64,000 nucleotides of DNA from Piezodorus guildinii (GCA_023052935.1 CM041292.1:77137669-77201668), one strand, 5' to 3'. Shown: positions 11,919-22,867, counted from the stretch's first letter. Notes: generated by a model not told the origin, from the sequence alone. Numbers and translations are program-made.

Positions 11919-13504
11919 ATCAATAATGGAATAACTGAAAAAAGCATTTCGTTCCTTTTCTACTACATCTTATACACAGTACTTTGCAATGATCATATAA
12001 TTGTGCAAGTAGTTTTATTACACAATAAATATTTATAACCCGGATTTTATGTGTCACTTTAGACATTTATAATATAAAGAACTTAAAATGAAATTAGGAA
12101 TGGTTCATGTTTCACCAAGTCCATTTTCCCATTTATATAATTATTAATATTATATATATTATATAATTTACTTTATATTTAATTATTTTTCAAAGGAATC
12201 CTTTATCAATAATTACAGTTTTTAAAACATGGTTGATTACTGGAAAAAAATCTATAGAGATACAATATATGTCTTTTTGTCAATAACTTTTGGTACAATG
12301 AGATCACTAATACCACTCAATTTCCTAATTCATTATTTTGTCTATATTAGAAATTGCAACAAAATCTAAAAAGCTCTCTGAATACTCATACTTCAGTTGC
12401 CTGTTTACTTAATATTTTTCCGTTCACTATAATGGAGAAAACTTTAAAACATTTGTACTTTTATGTAATAAAATTAAAAAAGTAAATTAAAAATCACCCT
12501 GAGATGTAATTTGAATGGAAGGGACTAACCTATACTTTAACCAAAAATATATTGAAAACAGTAATATGGTACTAATAACTAAATTTTCACAGGACGAAAT
12601 GAAATATTTAGCATAATATATCTATATAATTAACTTATCTTTATGTCATACTGACTTAAGTTGATAGGGCTGAATGACAATCATTAACTGTTTAGGCGCA
12701 AAATCAATCAAATTATTTATTAATCGGAATCAAACAAATTAAAATAAAGAAAGAACACAAAGAAAAACCTCACCATAGTGAAATTGATAAAAGATAACTA
12801 AGTAAGTAATATAGGTAGTAATATAACTACATGATGAAAGAAAATCGACTACACCGTGAAATGAATAAGTAAAGTGCTTAGAAATTTTATTACTTAACAT
12901 TTTGAAAAATAAATAAAAATAACGAAATAGTCATATGTTTTAAATATAAAATCTTAAAGATGCTAACTTATTCTTTGTAATAAACCCTTAAATTTGTGTT
13001 GAATAATTTCTATAGTATTTCTTACTCCGGAGTATTTTTATTCCTACAGAAGTATGAACAAAAAAATAAAATAAATTAAAAGATATTAATAATAACTGAA
13101 TAATAATAATCGAATTGATTAGGATAGTTATAATGTTTTTTAACATAGCATGGAACATAGCAGCTTCCTATGCTCCGTTCACTCCAAAAAACAATACATG
13201 AAAGATAAGTATATTTAAAAAAAATAAAATAAACAATAAAAAGTGCAAATAATAACTAATAATAAACAAACGAACATATAAAGCACTGTTCATTATAATA
13301 AGTTTTCGTTTCATTGTTGTCTTATAAATCTGCATCGTGGTTTGTATGAGTATGAAGAAAAAATACATAATTACAATAGTATAGTCCCATGACCATTCAT
13401 TAAGTCCATTCTTCTATAGTTTCATATTTTACCATTTTAATAATGTAATATACCTAAATATTGAATTTCTTTTTTGTAATAATTTTATAAAGCAATATTT
13501 CTAC

Positions 13505-13690
13505 ACCTCGGATCTTATTACCGGGGGAGCGTCCCGTGGATGGCGGAGAAGGGGAATGGTAGGTGGAATTTTCCCGGAAGTTCCTCCCGGCTGTATCCGA
13601 TGGACTCGCAGGCCAACAATGCAAGCGGCCCTCTAGGTCTCTTCAGTAAATTAGTACATATATCCTGTATCTGATGCTAACCTATGAGGA
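13505..13690. other. GC-richer island of unknown nature
   Basis: A sudden shift to mixed, CpG-containing sequence (CCGGGGGAGCGTCCCG and TTCCCGGAAGTTCCTCCCGG lie within), including a SOX-type AACAATG near 13616. No long open frame or terminal repeat. It could be a transposon fragment or a regulatory block. Not repeated elsewhere in the window as far as I can see. Confidence 0.35.
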
Positions 13691-14424
13691 TATGTACTAC
13701 CTTCTCTTACATAACATATAGTTGGCATGAGGTTTCTATTTTCATTTTGAGTTTTACTTTCATTGCGTCAATCTTTAAGAAATGGTTATGTCACTGTATT
13801 ATTTACTCCTATGCGTTTTCGTAATGTCTGTGATTGATTGCTAGAAGAGCTTTAGAAATCTTGTCATATCTATCCATTAGATAATACTTAGATATATCCC
13901 TTTGCCTATGGCTTATTCATATTGAATGTTATATTTTTCAATATACAGAACAACATAATATGCTTTATTTAATCCATGTGATCTTATAATGTACTAATTA
14001 ATTAATACTAAATCTGAAAAAATATAATGTATAAACAACAAACACATTTCCAATCTCAAAGGTATTTTGTTCCCCCCAATTTATCTGTCGGATATAAAAA
14101 CTTTTATCATAAATCTAACTGTCTTAGTTTGATTAATAAGTTGATAAATATAATAGGATTTGGCGAAATAGAATGTTCAATGTCTCAATGACTATTTTTC
14201 ATATTAGATTATTATATTATAAGTGATACACAGTCAGGTTATTTTTTTTATTTTTGCCCACATTGCACGACTGAATAACAATGTCGACTTGAATGGTACT
14301 AAAAATGAAGAATTTTCCAAGATTGTATTTGATTAATTAAAAGTATTTTAAATTGACTTTTGAAATTTTTGCAAGAAACAAACTTCGATATATCAGAAAA
14401 GTCATTTTACTAGAATTCTTCGTC

Positions 14425-14439
14425 ATATTATATCATTTT
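14425..14439 (+). repeat. target-site duplication, left copy
   Basis: Fifteen bases ATATTATATCATTTT, identical to 18898-18912, flanking the Jockey LINE. Confidence 0.93.
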
Positions 14440-14782
14440 GAAAAAGTTGGGTGACCGTGTAGTTATAAGCATGTGCTCTCATTGTCTCTAGTGGAAGTGT
14501 GATTTATTCATTTTTATAAACTGTTTTTAAGAGTGATTATTAGCTCAAAAGGACAAGATATTAGTCTAGTTTAGAAGGTATAGTAAGTTAAAGGATTTAT
14601 ATTTAAGTAACAACTAACAAAGTGAAAAAACATGTGAAGTGTGTAAGGTTAGTTTTTTTTAACCATTAGTTTATTTAATTTAATAAGTTTAAAACTATTA
14701 AAAACATTGTGTGTCTGTGTAAATATTGCTCAAAACATTGTGTTTCGTGCGATCCGGTAACTAAATAGACGCAAAGGGAGCA

Positions 14783-16081
14783 ATGGCGTCTGAAAATGTA
14801 ACAAATATGGACCTACAAGAGGCAGGTTCTTCAACTATGTCAGAAGAAAATAACGAGTGGGAGGTGATTACAGGACGAAAAAGACCATCATCGTCAGCGG
14901 ATCCCAGGATATACATAAAAAAATCAAATAACATAGAAACCAGGAATAGATTTCACGCCCTTTTAAATATGACTGCAGGAGAATCCGAGAAACAATCAAA
15001 TCCAATAGAAAATAACAAAGTTAAGCCACCACCCATATTCCTAAAAGGAATACAGAATATCGAGGCATTGATTGCGTTTTTGAAAAAAGAAATAGGTTCT
15101 AGTTACTTTAGTATCAAATCAACAGCCAGAAATTTAATAGTATACCCAGCCACCCCAGACTCCTACAGAACAGCTGTTCGCTGCTTAAAAAAAGTAAACG
15201 CCGACTATCACACGTATCAACTGTCGGAAGATAAAAACCCAAGAGTAGTTATTAAAAGACTTCACCCATCCACACCAACATCAATAATAAGTGAAGAACT
15301 GAAAGCTAAGGGCTATGAAGCTGTGAACGTTACGAATGCTATCTCAGCCAGAACCAAACAACCACTCCAAATGTTCTTTGTCGACATTTCCAAAAATACA
15401 TTCAATGAGAAAATATTTGAATTGAACTACGTTTATTATACGAGGATAAAAGTAGAAGAAATTCGAAAAAAGAGAGAAATACCCCAGTGCTTCAGATGCC
15501 AGGGATTTGCCCACACAAAATCGTACTGTAATCACCAACCACGCTGCGTACGATGCGGAGAGGCCCATGAAAGCGCTGCATGCGTCAAAACTAGGGAGAC
15601 GCCGGCCAAATGCGCTAACTGCGGAGGGGCACACCCCGCCAATTACAGAGGATGCCAGGCCCTCAAGAACCTGCGAACTCAGAGGACCCAGAGTTACCGC
15701 CCTACACCGGTGGCTGTCCAACCTCCTCCGGATCTAGAACATTTTCCAGCCCTGCCGAACGGCCTTCAACAACATCAGCCCCTGGAACCTGTCGGTGTTA
15801 ATCCCAGAATGGAGCGCCCAAACTGCCCTCGGCCCAACGTGGAAGCTCAGCCTCAGCCGCATCTAAGACCAGGTATGAGGGAAGACAGTAGTCAGTTGGT
15901 ACCACCAGCTGGACCTGAACCTTATTTACAATACAACGTACTAAATAATTTAAATGCCCTCATTCAGCCCCTTTACAGCCTAATTAGCCAATTATCGCAC
16001 TTAACACAAGCATTAGCAGCAAATTATGGACATAAGTACTCTAACTGTTGGCTCCCTGTCAATCCTCCTTTGGAATACTAA
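14783..16081 (+). CDS. Jockey ORF1: gag-like nucleic-acid-binding protein
   Basis: 432 residues from ATG 14783 (context GAGCAATGG). The N-terminal ~100 residues are polar. A central region (about 80-230) has the look of the RNA-binding fold of Jockey ORF1 proteins. Three CCHC-type zinc knuckles follow at about 236-286: CFRCQGFAHTKSYC, then CVRCGEAHESAAC, then a third CANCGG knuckle. The C-terminus is proline/glutamine-rich. Known: Jockey ORF1 binds its own RNA and forms the ribonucleoprotein needed for target-primed integration. The frame is open throughout. ORF2 begins 56 bases before its end in another frame, so ORF2 probably needs re-initiation. The minus-strand frame at 15344-15721 is a shadow. 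Confidence 0.93.
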   Translation: MASENVTNMDLQEAGSSTMSEENNEWEVITGRKRPSSSADPRIYIKKSNNIETRNRFHALLNMTAGESEKQSNPIENNKVKPPPIFLKGIQNIEALIAFLKKEIGSSYFSIKSTARNLIVYPATPDSYRTAVRCLKKVNADYHTYQLSEDKNPRVVIKRLHPSTPTSIISEELKAKGYEAVNVTNAISARTKQPLQMFFVDISKNTFNEKIFELNYVYYTRIKVEEIRKKREIPQCFRCQGFAHTKSYCNHQPRCVRCGEAHESAACVKTRETPAKCANCGGAHPANYRGCQALKNLRTQRTQSYRPTPVAVQPPPDLEHFPALPNGLQQHQPLEPVGVNPRMERPNCPRPNVEAQPQPHLRPGMREDSSQLVPPAGPEPYLQYNVLNNLNALIQPLYSLISQLSHLTQALAANYGHKYSNCWLPVNPPLEY

Positions 16082-18728
16082 CGGACTACTTCGACATAAG
16101 ACTGAATTGGAAATTTATCTTCATAAAAAACGTATCGACATTGTACTTTTGACAGAAACTCATCTCACATCACGCAACAAACTTTCTATACCTAACTATA
16201 ATTTATACAGAACAGACCATCCCGACAATACTGCTCACGGAGGGACAGCTATATTAATAAAATCGACACTAAAACATTACCCTATACACGTAGACTCTAC
16301 GGCTCAGATACAAATAACAGGAATACAGTTACAGACTAAATACAAAAACATAATACTAGCTTCTATTTACTGTCCCCCCAAATATATCATTACCGATCAA
16401 ATGTTTATTGATTTATTTAACTCCTTTGGTAGAACATTCCTGGCAGGGGGGGACTTTAATGCAAAACACAAAACTTGGGGTTCTCGTTTGTGCACACCAA
16501 GGGGCAGAAAACTCAAATCTGCTATTGACCACTTATCATTGAACGTATTTTCTCCTGACAAACCGACTTACTTACCAAATTCTTGTCACAAAAAACCTGA
16601 CGTACTTGACATATTTGTAGCCAAAGATTTAACGACTCTACCGATTACAGTTACCACTGAAACAGACCTTAGCTCAGATCATTTACCGGTGAACCTGATG
16701 TTGGGGGTGGAGAAATTCTTTGCGGAAAGAAGACAGTCGCTTACCTACGGAATCGTAGATTGGCATCTATTCAATAAGCATATTAATGCCCAGCTCACTG
16801 TCCCTAAAGCACTAAAAACTGAAAAAGACATAGAAGATGCAGTTGAACTCTTCACTTCGACCGTTCAAGAAGCTGCATGGTCCTCCCAACAAATAAGGAG
16901 AAGACCAGGAATAACTTCGCCATCCTACCCTCAATATATCAGGGACCTAATCCGAGCCAAGAGACGATCACGCAAACAATGGCAAACTAACAGACTTCCT
17001 TCAGACAGACGAATCTTCAACAAACTTAACAATGAACTTAAAACAGAAATACGAAAATTTAAACAAACTAACTTTGACAAATATCTGGAAAACCTGACAA
17101 CCGACGACAACAGCCTTTGGCGACATACCAAACGAATTCTGAAACAACGTGAAGTTTCTGCTCCATTGAGAAACGATGATGGTTCTTGGGCCGTGTCGGA
17201 TAAAGACAAATCTGAAATCTTCATTGACTATCTTTCAAGTGTTTTTCAACCTCACACAGACTTAACAGACATACAACACGAAAATTATGTACAGAAATTC
17301 TTGGACTCTCCTCTTCCCATGTCTCTTCCACCAAAATCGTTTACTCCTTCTGAGGTATCTAGACAGATTATGAAAATGCCGAAAAGAAAGACTCCTGGTT
17401 ACGATCTTATCACTGCTGAGGTGCTTCAAAAAATCCCCAGAAAAGCTTTAGTATTTCTCACTACATTATACAATGCTATACTCAGGACGACCAAATTCCT
17501 CATTCAATGGAAATATTCTACGATTTCAATGATACATAAACCTAACAAAGACAAACACAGACCTGATTCCTACAGACCAATTAGCCTTCTTCCAGTATGC
17601 TCAAAAATATTTGAAAAATTATTGTACGGACGCATTATTAACATACTGACTGACCACAACATATTACCAGACCATCAATTCGGATTTCGCTCTTTTCACT
17701 CCACAACACAACAGCTACACAGAGTAACGGACTTTATTTCCACTGCACTTGAACTAAAACAATACGCTTCTGGGGCATTTTTGGATGTTACTCAAGCTTT
17801 TGATAGGGTGTGGCACCAGGGTCTTCTTTTTAAACTAAAACCCATACTTCCAAGCACTTATTATCTAGTTTTACAATCTTTTCTCTATGACCGCTTCTTT
17901 TCTGTCCGACAGGGTTCTGAGACCTCATCAGTCAAGCCAGTCTCTGCAGGAGTTCCCCAAGGTTCTATCCTGGCCCCTCTTCTGTACTTAATATATACAT
18001 ATGACTTACCCACAAACGAAAACATCCTAACTGCGACATATGCCGACGACACTGCAATTATTACTAAAAACACAGACCCTACACAGGCCAGTATGACTTT
18101 ACAACATCACTTAGACAATGTACAAAACTGGTGTAGGAAATGGAAATTAAAGATTAACCACGACAAATCACTACATGTTACATTTACGCTTAGACATGGA
18201 ACCTGCCCTCCAGTTTACGTAGACAATCACCAGATACCACAATCAAACACAGTAACGTACTTAGGACTTATTTTTGACAAAAGGTTGACATGGGGCCCAC
18301 ACGTTAAGACTAAACGTAAAACTCTAAATTTTCGACTGAGACTATTGTATTCGATACTTCATAGACATTCTAAATTACCCATCAGACAGAAACTTAACGT
18401 ATACACTTATTTATTAAAACCAATATGGACTTACGCTTGCCAAATATACGGACCTGCTAAAAAGACACACATACGAAAAATACAAACATTTCAATCGCAA
18501 TTTTTAAGACTGGCAACGAACTCACCACCACATATTTCAAACGACACCCTTCATACTGACTTACGTATTCCTACTACAACAAACCACATTCGATCGACTT
18601 ACAAACGATTTCATGACAAACTAAATGGACACATAAACAAACTTGTACAAAACATGGCTACAACTGACTTACCATCCATAACTCGGCGTAGGCTGAAAAG
18701 GAGTTGGATGAGGGACCTCCTGACCTGA
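16026..18728 (+). CDS. Jockey ORF2: endonuclease and reverse transcriptase
   Basis: 900 residues, uninterrupted. An N-terminal APE-type endonuclease (1 to ~225) shows WNTNGL (16-21), TETHL (43-47), GGDFNAKH and SSDHLPV, covering the expected Asn, Glu, Asp/Asn and catalytic His residues. The reverse transcriptase occupies about 400-730, with PISLLPVCSKIFEKLL, GAFLDVTQAFDRVWH, VPQGSILAPLLY and the catalytic TYADDTA (YADD at 672-675). The C-terminal thumb region ends RRRLKRSWMRDLLT. Known: the endonuclease nicks target DNA and the reverse transcriptase copies the element RNA from the nick. All visible catalytic motifs are present, so the protein is plausibly active. The ATG at 16026 overlaps the ORF1 end; the true start could be a little downstream. 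Confidence 0.95.
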   Translation: MDISTLTVGSLSILLWNTNGLLRHKTELEIYLHKKRIDIVLLTETHLTSRNKLSIPNYNLYRTDHPDNTAHGGTAILIKSTLKHYPIHVDSTAQIQITGIQLQTKYKNIILASIYCPPKYIITDQMFIDLFNSFGRTFLAGGDFNAKHKTWGSRLCTPRGRKLKSAIDHLSLNVFSPDKPTYLPNSCHKKPDVLDIFVAKDLTTLPITVTTETDLSSDHLPVNLMLGVEKFFAERRQSLTYGIVDWHLFNKHINAQLTVPKALKTEKDIEDAVELFTSTVQEAAWSSQQIRRRPGITSPSYPQYIRDLIRAKRRSRKQWQTNRLPSDRRIFNKLNNELKTEIRKFKQTNFDKYLENLTTDDNSLWRHTKRILKQREVSAPLRNDDGSWAVSDKDKSEIFIDYLSSVFQPHTDLTDIQHENYVQKFLDSPLPMSLPPKSFTPSEVSRQIMKMPKRKTPGYDLITAEVLQKIPRKALVFLTTLYNAILRTTKFLIQWKYSTISMIHKPNKDKHRPDSYRPISLLPVCSKIFEKLLYGRIINILTDHNILPDHQFGFRSFHSTTQQLHRVTDFISTALELKQYASGAFLDVTQAFDRVWHQGLLFKLKPILPSTYYLVLQSFLYDRFFSVRQGSETSSVKPVSAGVPQGSILAPLLYLIYTYDLPTNENILTATYADDTAIITKNTDPTQASMTLQHHLDNVQNWCRKWKLKINHDKSLHVTFTLRHGTCPPVYVDNHQIPQSNTVTYLGLIFDKRLTWGPHVKTKRKTLNFRLRLLYSILHRHSKLPIRQKLNVYTYLLKPIWTYACQIYGPAKKTHIRKIQTFQSQFLRLATNSPPHISNDTLHTDLRIPTTTNHIRSTYKRFHDKLNGHINKLVQNMATTDLPSITRRRLKRSWMRDLLT

Positions 18729-18772
18729 AAATATAGTTGTGCTTAATGTCAGGAGGATGCACCATTGGGTGC
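18716..18772 (+). promoter_or_regulatory. stem-loops at the Jockey 3' end
   Basis: CCTCCTGAC (18716-18724) and GTCAGGAGG (18748-18756) form a 9-bp stem spanning the ORF2 stop codon. A second perfect hairpin, GCACC-ATTG-GGTGC (18759-18772), follows. Known: LINE reverse transcriptases often recognise 3' RNA structure. That these serve that role is inference. Confidence 0.4.
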
Positions 18773-18897
18773 TGTCTCCCTCATGCCTGCCCACGCCATG
18801 TTTCCCTAGATTTTAGCACATTTGCTTATTGTAATATTTTTTACAGGTGTAAATAAAATGATAAGTGAAAAAAAAAAAAAAAACAAAAAAAAAAACA

Positions 18898-18912
18898 ATA
18901 TTATATCATTTT
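18898..18912 (+). repeat. target-site duplication, right copy
   Basis: Identical to 14425-14439; begins right after the A-rich tail. Confidence 0.93.
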
Positions 18913-19102
18913 AATTTTTAATATTCATAATTTTTAATTATGAAAATTTATTTTTTGGGTTTTTTTTTTGTTTTTTTATAATCTATAGTCTTTATAAATT
19001 ATGGATAGTTTATAGAGGAATAAAATAACATAATTGGATTCTCATACTATAGGCCGCCGATTTGAAAAAATATTTATATATATACACACACATTATATAA
19101 AG

Positions 19103-19530
19103 TCAGGTAGTTCAGTGGAATTGGTACTAGAATACTAGTTTTATTGTTTGATTATTTGTTTAACGTCACTTTACTACTACTGGGGCTAATCAGAAGATGC
19201 CACTGCAGTAGTCTTAAATTTTGCTTATTCAGGTTTAATTAGGATATTGAAGTTGTTAACGAGTAACTGGAATCGCTCAGGCTTAGGACCAGCATTTTAC
19301 GACATCCCCTTTGAAGGACGGTCTAACCATAAATTTTTTACTTTCTTTAAAAAATCCAAGAGATATGCCGGGTATGAACCCACCATCTTGGACATAAAAG
19401 GCTGTTATGCTAGCCGCTATACTACAGGTGACACCACTATACTACCTGTATAGGACCCCGGTTCGAACCTGCACTCGAGTACTCTCCTCCGGCACGTGCA
19501 AGTTCCCCAAATGGGTTACCGAACCCTTTA
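19103..19530 (+). mobile_element. older tRNA-derived SINE split by a SINE-1 insertion
   Basis: The left part (19103-19137) carries an A-box-like AGGTAGTTCAGTGG. The right part (from 19445) carries a B-box-like CCCCGGTTCGAACCTGC. Removing the intervening SINE-1 and one copy of the ATACTA repeat gives one continuous tRNA-like head. The 3' boundary is uncertain. Confidence 0.6.
19138..19438 (-). mobile_element. SINE-1 copy inserted in an older SINE
   Basis: Tail side TTTGTTTAACGTCACTTTACTA on the left; head GCTAGCCGCTATACTACAGGTGACACC on the right. A short direct repeat ATACTA (19132-19137 and 19439-19444) flanks it. About 300 bp, diverged from other copies. Confidence 0.75.
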
Positions 19531-21299
19531 ATAGAAAAATACTAATCTACTTAATCCAGATAATTATTGATTGAGAATCTGTACCACATTATCAAATACA
19601 TCATAGGTACCATTGGTAACTTATGGTATTTATATTTATAGAATTACTTTCGTTTATATTAGTAGGTATGACATAAATCAATCTTCATTCAGTGTATGGT
19701 TATTTTCGTATTTTAAGTTCAAGCCTGACTAGTCTTATTTTATTTTATTTATACATAACGAAATGTCTCTTTTCAATAGGTGTCTCTTTCAATACACACA
19801 CACATACATACATACACATATATAAATACAATAAAAAAAAAATTAGCCAGAATAAAAACAAAATAAAATAAATAATAATAATTGGCAAAACATATTTATT
19901 CATTTCTTAAGATTTCAAAAAATAAAAAAATCATAATTAATAAATAAAAATACATTTTTAAGTCAATGGCCTATCACAAAAATTCTTAAATTTAAACAGG
20001 TCTGGTGTAAAAGTACAGTTTTTTAGTATTTTCAGAAGATATATTTTTGAGAAATATGTGGAAGTCTGAAGGTGTTAACTGGTATAATGGTTGAGCGGTA
20101 AGAGGAGTATGCTGGGAATGATGTGAGGAAATGGTGAATATTGTCCGCTTCTTTCTTATTTCAGATAGTGCAGTTTTATATCGGATTGAATCTGTGCATT
20201 GTCGTTTCCATTGTAATTTGCTGGAATTTGATGCTATCTGTCTGGATTTGAGCCATAAGTTTTTTATGCGCAAAAGGCAGGTTAGTTGTTATGTAGATCT
20301 AAATTATTTGGGTTTCATTAAACATTTCTATATAATTCGGATATTAGTTTGAGTTTTCAATTTTGGTTAAATCAGCCATTTTAAAGAAATTTTTATGCTT
20401 TTGAATTAGGGCTTTAATCATATTTTTCTTTTTGCGGAATTAACGGACAAACTTTTCTTTATCCTTAGCACCTGAGAGGGGGAAAAAAGCATTGCTATAA
20501 TGTAACACAAGATACGGTAGCCCTTCCGGTAGTTATAACACAAACATTATTTACATATATTTCCTATACATAAAAGTGTTCCCGAGGATGTTAATGTCTT
20601 GAGAATAGCCATAAAATTTTCCTCAAAGACATTTTAGATATGAGAGTCGAGAAGATGCCAAGATCGCGTGTTTACTAGCTACTTCTCTTTCCACTGGCTA
20701 CAGAAAGGAGAAAAGGCATATTTTTTACTTTATGTCAACCAGGAAACTGACAAATGCTCTAACTTTATAAGAGTCCCCAAACGACTATGGTATTTATAAC
20801 CGCCATTTATTTCGACAGTGATTAATGATATTTTTGAATTTCACTCTTTCTTTTCTAAAGACTTTGCGTTGTTTTCTTTTCTTATGTCAGTATAAAATCC
20901 TCTTGATGAAAGAGCTCATCTTTGTTGTAATATTCGTTTTATATCGTTATGAAGTAATACAACACTCGACGTTCTACTAAATGATTAACATCTCAAAATC
21001 TATTAACCTGATAGAGCCTCAGAAGAAACGTTCAGATTAAATAGCGAGTTTATTTAGTGAGTTGTGCCTGAAATTCAATTCACACAACTTTCACTTAGGC
21101 AATTCCCTATTTGAAATCAATGGTTATAAGGTTACATTTGTTCGCAAGAGCGATAGTTACAGCTTCCTATTATATTAATCCTATTTAATTTTCATGAAAA
21201 CAGTCGGATATATATTTTTTTTTTTTCCTTTCATATTTTTCATCCGCACCTGTATGAAATTATCTGCTCTAATAAACCATAAGCAGCAGAAATGATAGG
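19531..21299. other. AT-rich stretch, no gene recognised
   Basis: Microsatellite-like CACATA steps near 19795 and A-rich sequence to 20000. A short minus-strand open frame (19992-20273) has a TPSDFHIF string faintly like the third catalytic block of mariner-type transposases, but nothing else supports it. Confidence 0.4.
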
Positions 21300-21389
21300 C
21301 ATAGGGAAGGAAAGAAGGAAAACAAATAAAAATTTTGCTAGTTGATCAAAAGGAGGCGTTCAATTCAAGGTGTCACGCGGTGATAATTG

Positions 21390-21680
21390 TTGTTTGTTGT
21401 TTATTTATTTAACGCCACTTTATGCTACTATGTTTAATTGGACGATGCTACAGTGGGAATCCTAGATCTTGCCTATACAGGTTTTATTAGGATAGGGATC
21501 TTTAACGAGTATCTGACATCGCACAGGCTCGGGACTACCTTTTAGCGTCCCCTCCGAAGGATGGCATAACTAAGGATTTTTACTCCCATTAAAAAATCCT
21601 AGAACCACCTGCGTGTTTGAACCCGTGACCTTTGCCATTGGAGGCTGTTATGCTAGCCACCCAGCTACAAGTGATCCCCA
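21390..21680 (-). mobile_element. SINE-1 copy (pair member 1)
   Basis: Tail TTGTTTGTTTATTTATTTAA on the left, head GCTAGCCACCCAGCTACAAG on the right, B-box-like TTTGAACCCGTGACC between. Its left end abuts GGTGATAATTG (21379-21389), which is repeated only after the second SINE. Confidence 0.88.
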
Positions 21681-21772
21681 AAAATCCGTCTTTTCGTATT
21701 TTTTCTTTTTAACTAACAAATGTTTTCTAATTATTTTTCTTTATACGACACCATTTTCAGGCTGGTCCTCGT

Positions 21773-22079
21773 TTGTTTGTTTATTTATTTTATTTAACGT
21801 CACTTTACACTACTGTGGCTAATCGGACGATGCTATAATGGGAGTCCTAAATTTTGTCTATCCAGGTTTTATTAGGATAGAGATCTTTAACGAATACTTG
21901 ACATCGCACTGGCTCGGGACCATCTTTTTAAGTCCCCTCCGAAGAACGGCATAACTAAGAACTTTTTAATTCCTTTAATCTATAAAAAAAAACTTAGGTC
22001 ATCTGGCTATTTCGAACCAACGAACTGGGCATAGAAAGTCGTTATGCTAGCCACCCAGCTAAAAGTGATCCCTAAGCGT
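21773..22079 (-). mobile_element. SINE-1 copy (pair member 2)
   Basis: Same orientation as the copy at 21390 and separated from it by 92 bp of other sequence. Tail TTTGTTTGTTTATTTATTTT; head GCTAGCCACCCAGCTAAAAG. The right end abuts the second copy of GGTGATAATTG (22080-22090), so the two SINEs plus spacer share one target duplication. Confidence 0.88.
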
Positions 22080-22311
22080 GGTGATAATTGATCAAAAAAA
22101 GAAAATTAATATACTCTATACACCGGTAGACAACCCGCAATCCCATGGACTGAATGAACGGTTAGCTCAAACATTGTTAATCAGAATCCGTTGTCGAATA
22201 ACTGAGACTGATGATGAGGTGTCTTGGGCCACGTTGCTTGAGTCTTGTGTCATGGAATTCAATAACACCATACAGATCGACTAAATTTTCGCCTGCTTAT
22301 CTGTTTTATGG

Positions 22312-22867
22312 AATAACATCCGATATACTAAAAGGAATTAGTCAGGGTGGTGGTCAGTGAATGAAGCAATTGAGTAGTTTCAATCATTTATTTTCTGACA
22401 ACGTTTCGACCTCCCATTTAAAATGAGATTAAATATACTATTTTAAAAACTATTGTGCTAGAGAATGTCAATATTGTAACAGAAAAGGAAATAGATTTGT
22501 AAAGAAATCGATTAATTAAATTACAATGACAATGGTATAGTAATGAGAGGGCTATAGCAGATAATGACTAAAGATGATGTACAAAGGTATACAAAATTAC
22601 ATAAAATAAGAAACATTGAAATATGGAGTGGAGTGGAGACACGTACCGTATTGTTGGTAGATGAGAAAGTACGTACGAAAGATTGGGTAAAATGGAAAAT
22701 ACGTACCGCATTTTTAGACGGGATCTGACAACAATGTGTAAAATTGTAATACTAAAAAAAAAAAAGTAATCAGATTAAACATACAATAGTAATAATATCA
22801 TAATGGTACTAGAAAATGTTTTAACAAAATTCTACAAATATCAGATATAGTCCCTGCTTAATTGTAA
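22312..22867 (-). mobile_element. hammerhead-family element inside the Gypsy relic
   Basis: The left end AAGGAATTAGTCAGGGTGGT followed by CAGTGAATGAAGCAATTGAG matches the left arm of the fold-back element at 34917. The GAAAC/GTT hammerhead strand is present on the minus strand (22400-22407), but the CUGAUGA strand appears deleted. The interior contains three related ACGTACG-type motifs (about 22638-22715). The right boundary is inferred from where the integrase frame resumes; no inverted right arm is visible. Confidence 0.55.

Larger units (their letters stand above)
8372..13500. other. AT-rich presumed intron, microsatellites only
   Basis: Long AT-rich stretch with (TA)n tracts (listed), a T-run after 10940 and scattered A/T runs. 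No recognisable gene, pol III box or terminal repeat. The minus-strand open frame over 8879-9166 is largely translated (TA)n and not a gene. Confidence 0.5.
14440..18897 (+). mobile_element. full-length Jockey-type LINE with intact ORFs
   Basis: Seen: a 15-bp perfect target duplication ATATTATATCATTTT at 14425-14439 and 18898-18912 brackets a 4,458-bp element. It starts GAAAAAGTTGGGTGACC and ends in an A-rich tail broken by two C (about 18868-18897). It has a ~343-bp 5' UTR, two overlapping ORFs and a ~140-bp 3' UTR. ORF content (zinc-knuckle ORF1; endonuclease plus reverse transcriptase ORF2) places it in the Jockey clade. Inference: a recent insertion, since neither ORF is broken and the duplication is unmutated. 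It lies on the same strand as the Sox exon. Confidence 0.95.

Noticed and set aside
15344..15721. 125-codon minus-strand open frame inside Jockey ORF1
   Set aside because: Shadow of the real ORF1 on the opposite strand.
19992..20273. Minus-strand frame with TPSDFHIF, like a mariner third catalytic block
   Set aside because: Only one short match; upstream and downstream sequence does not fit a transposase.
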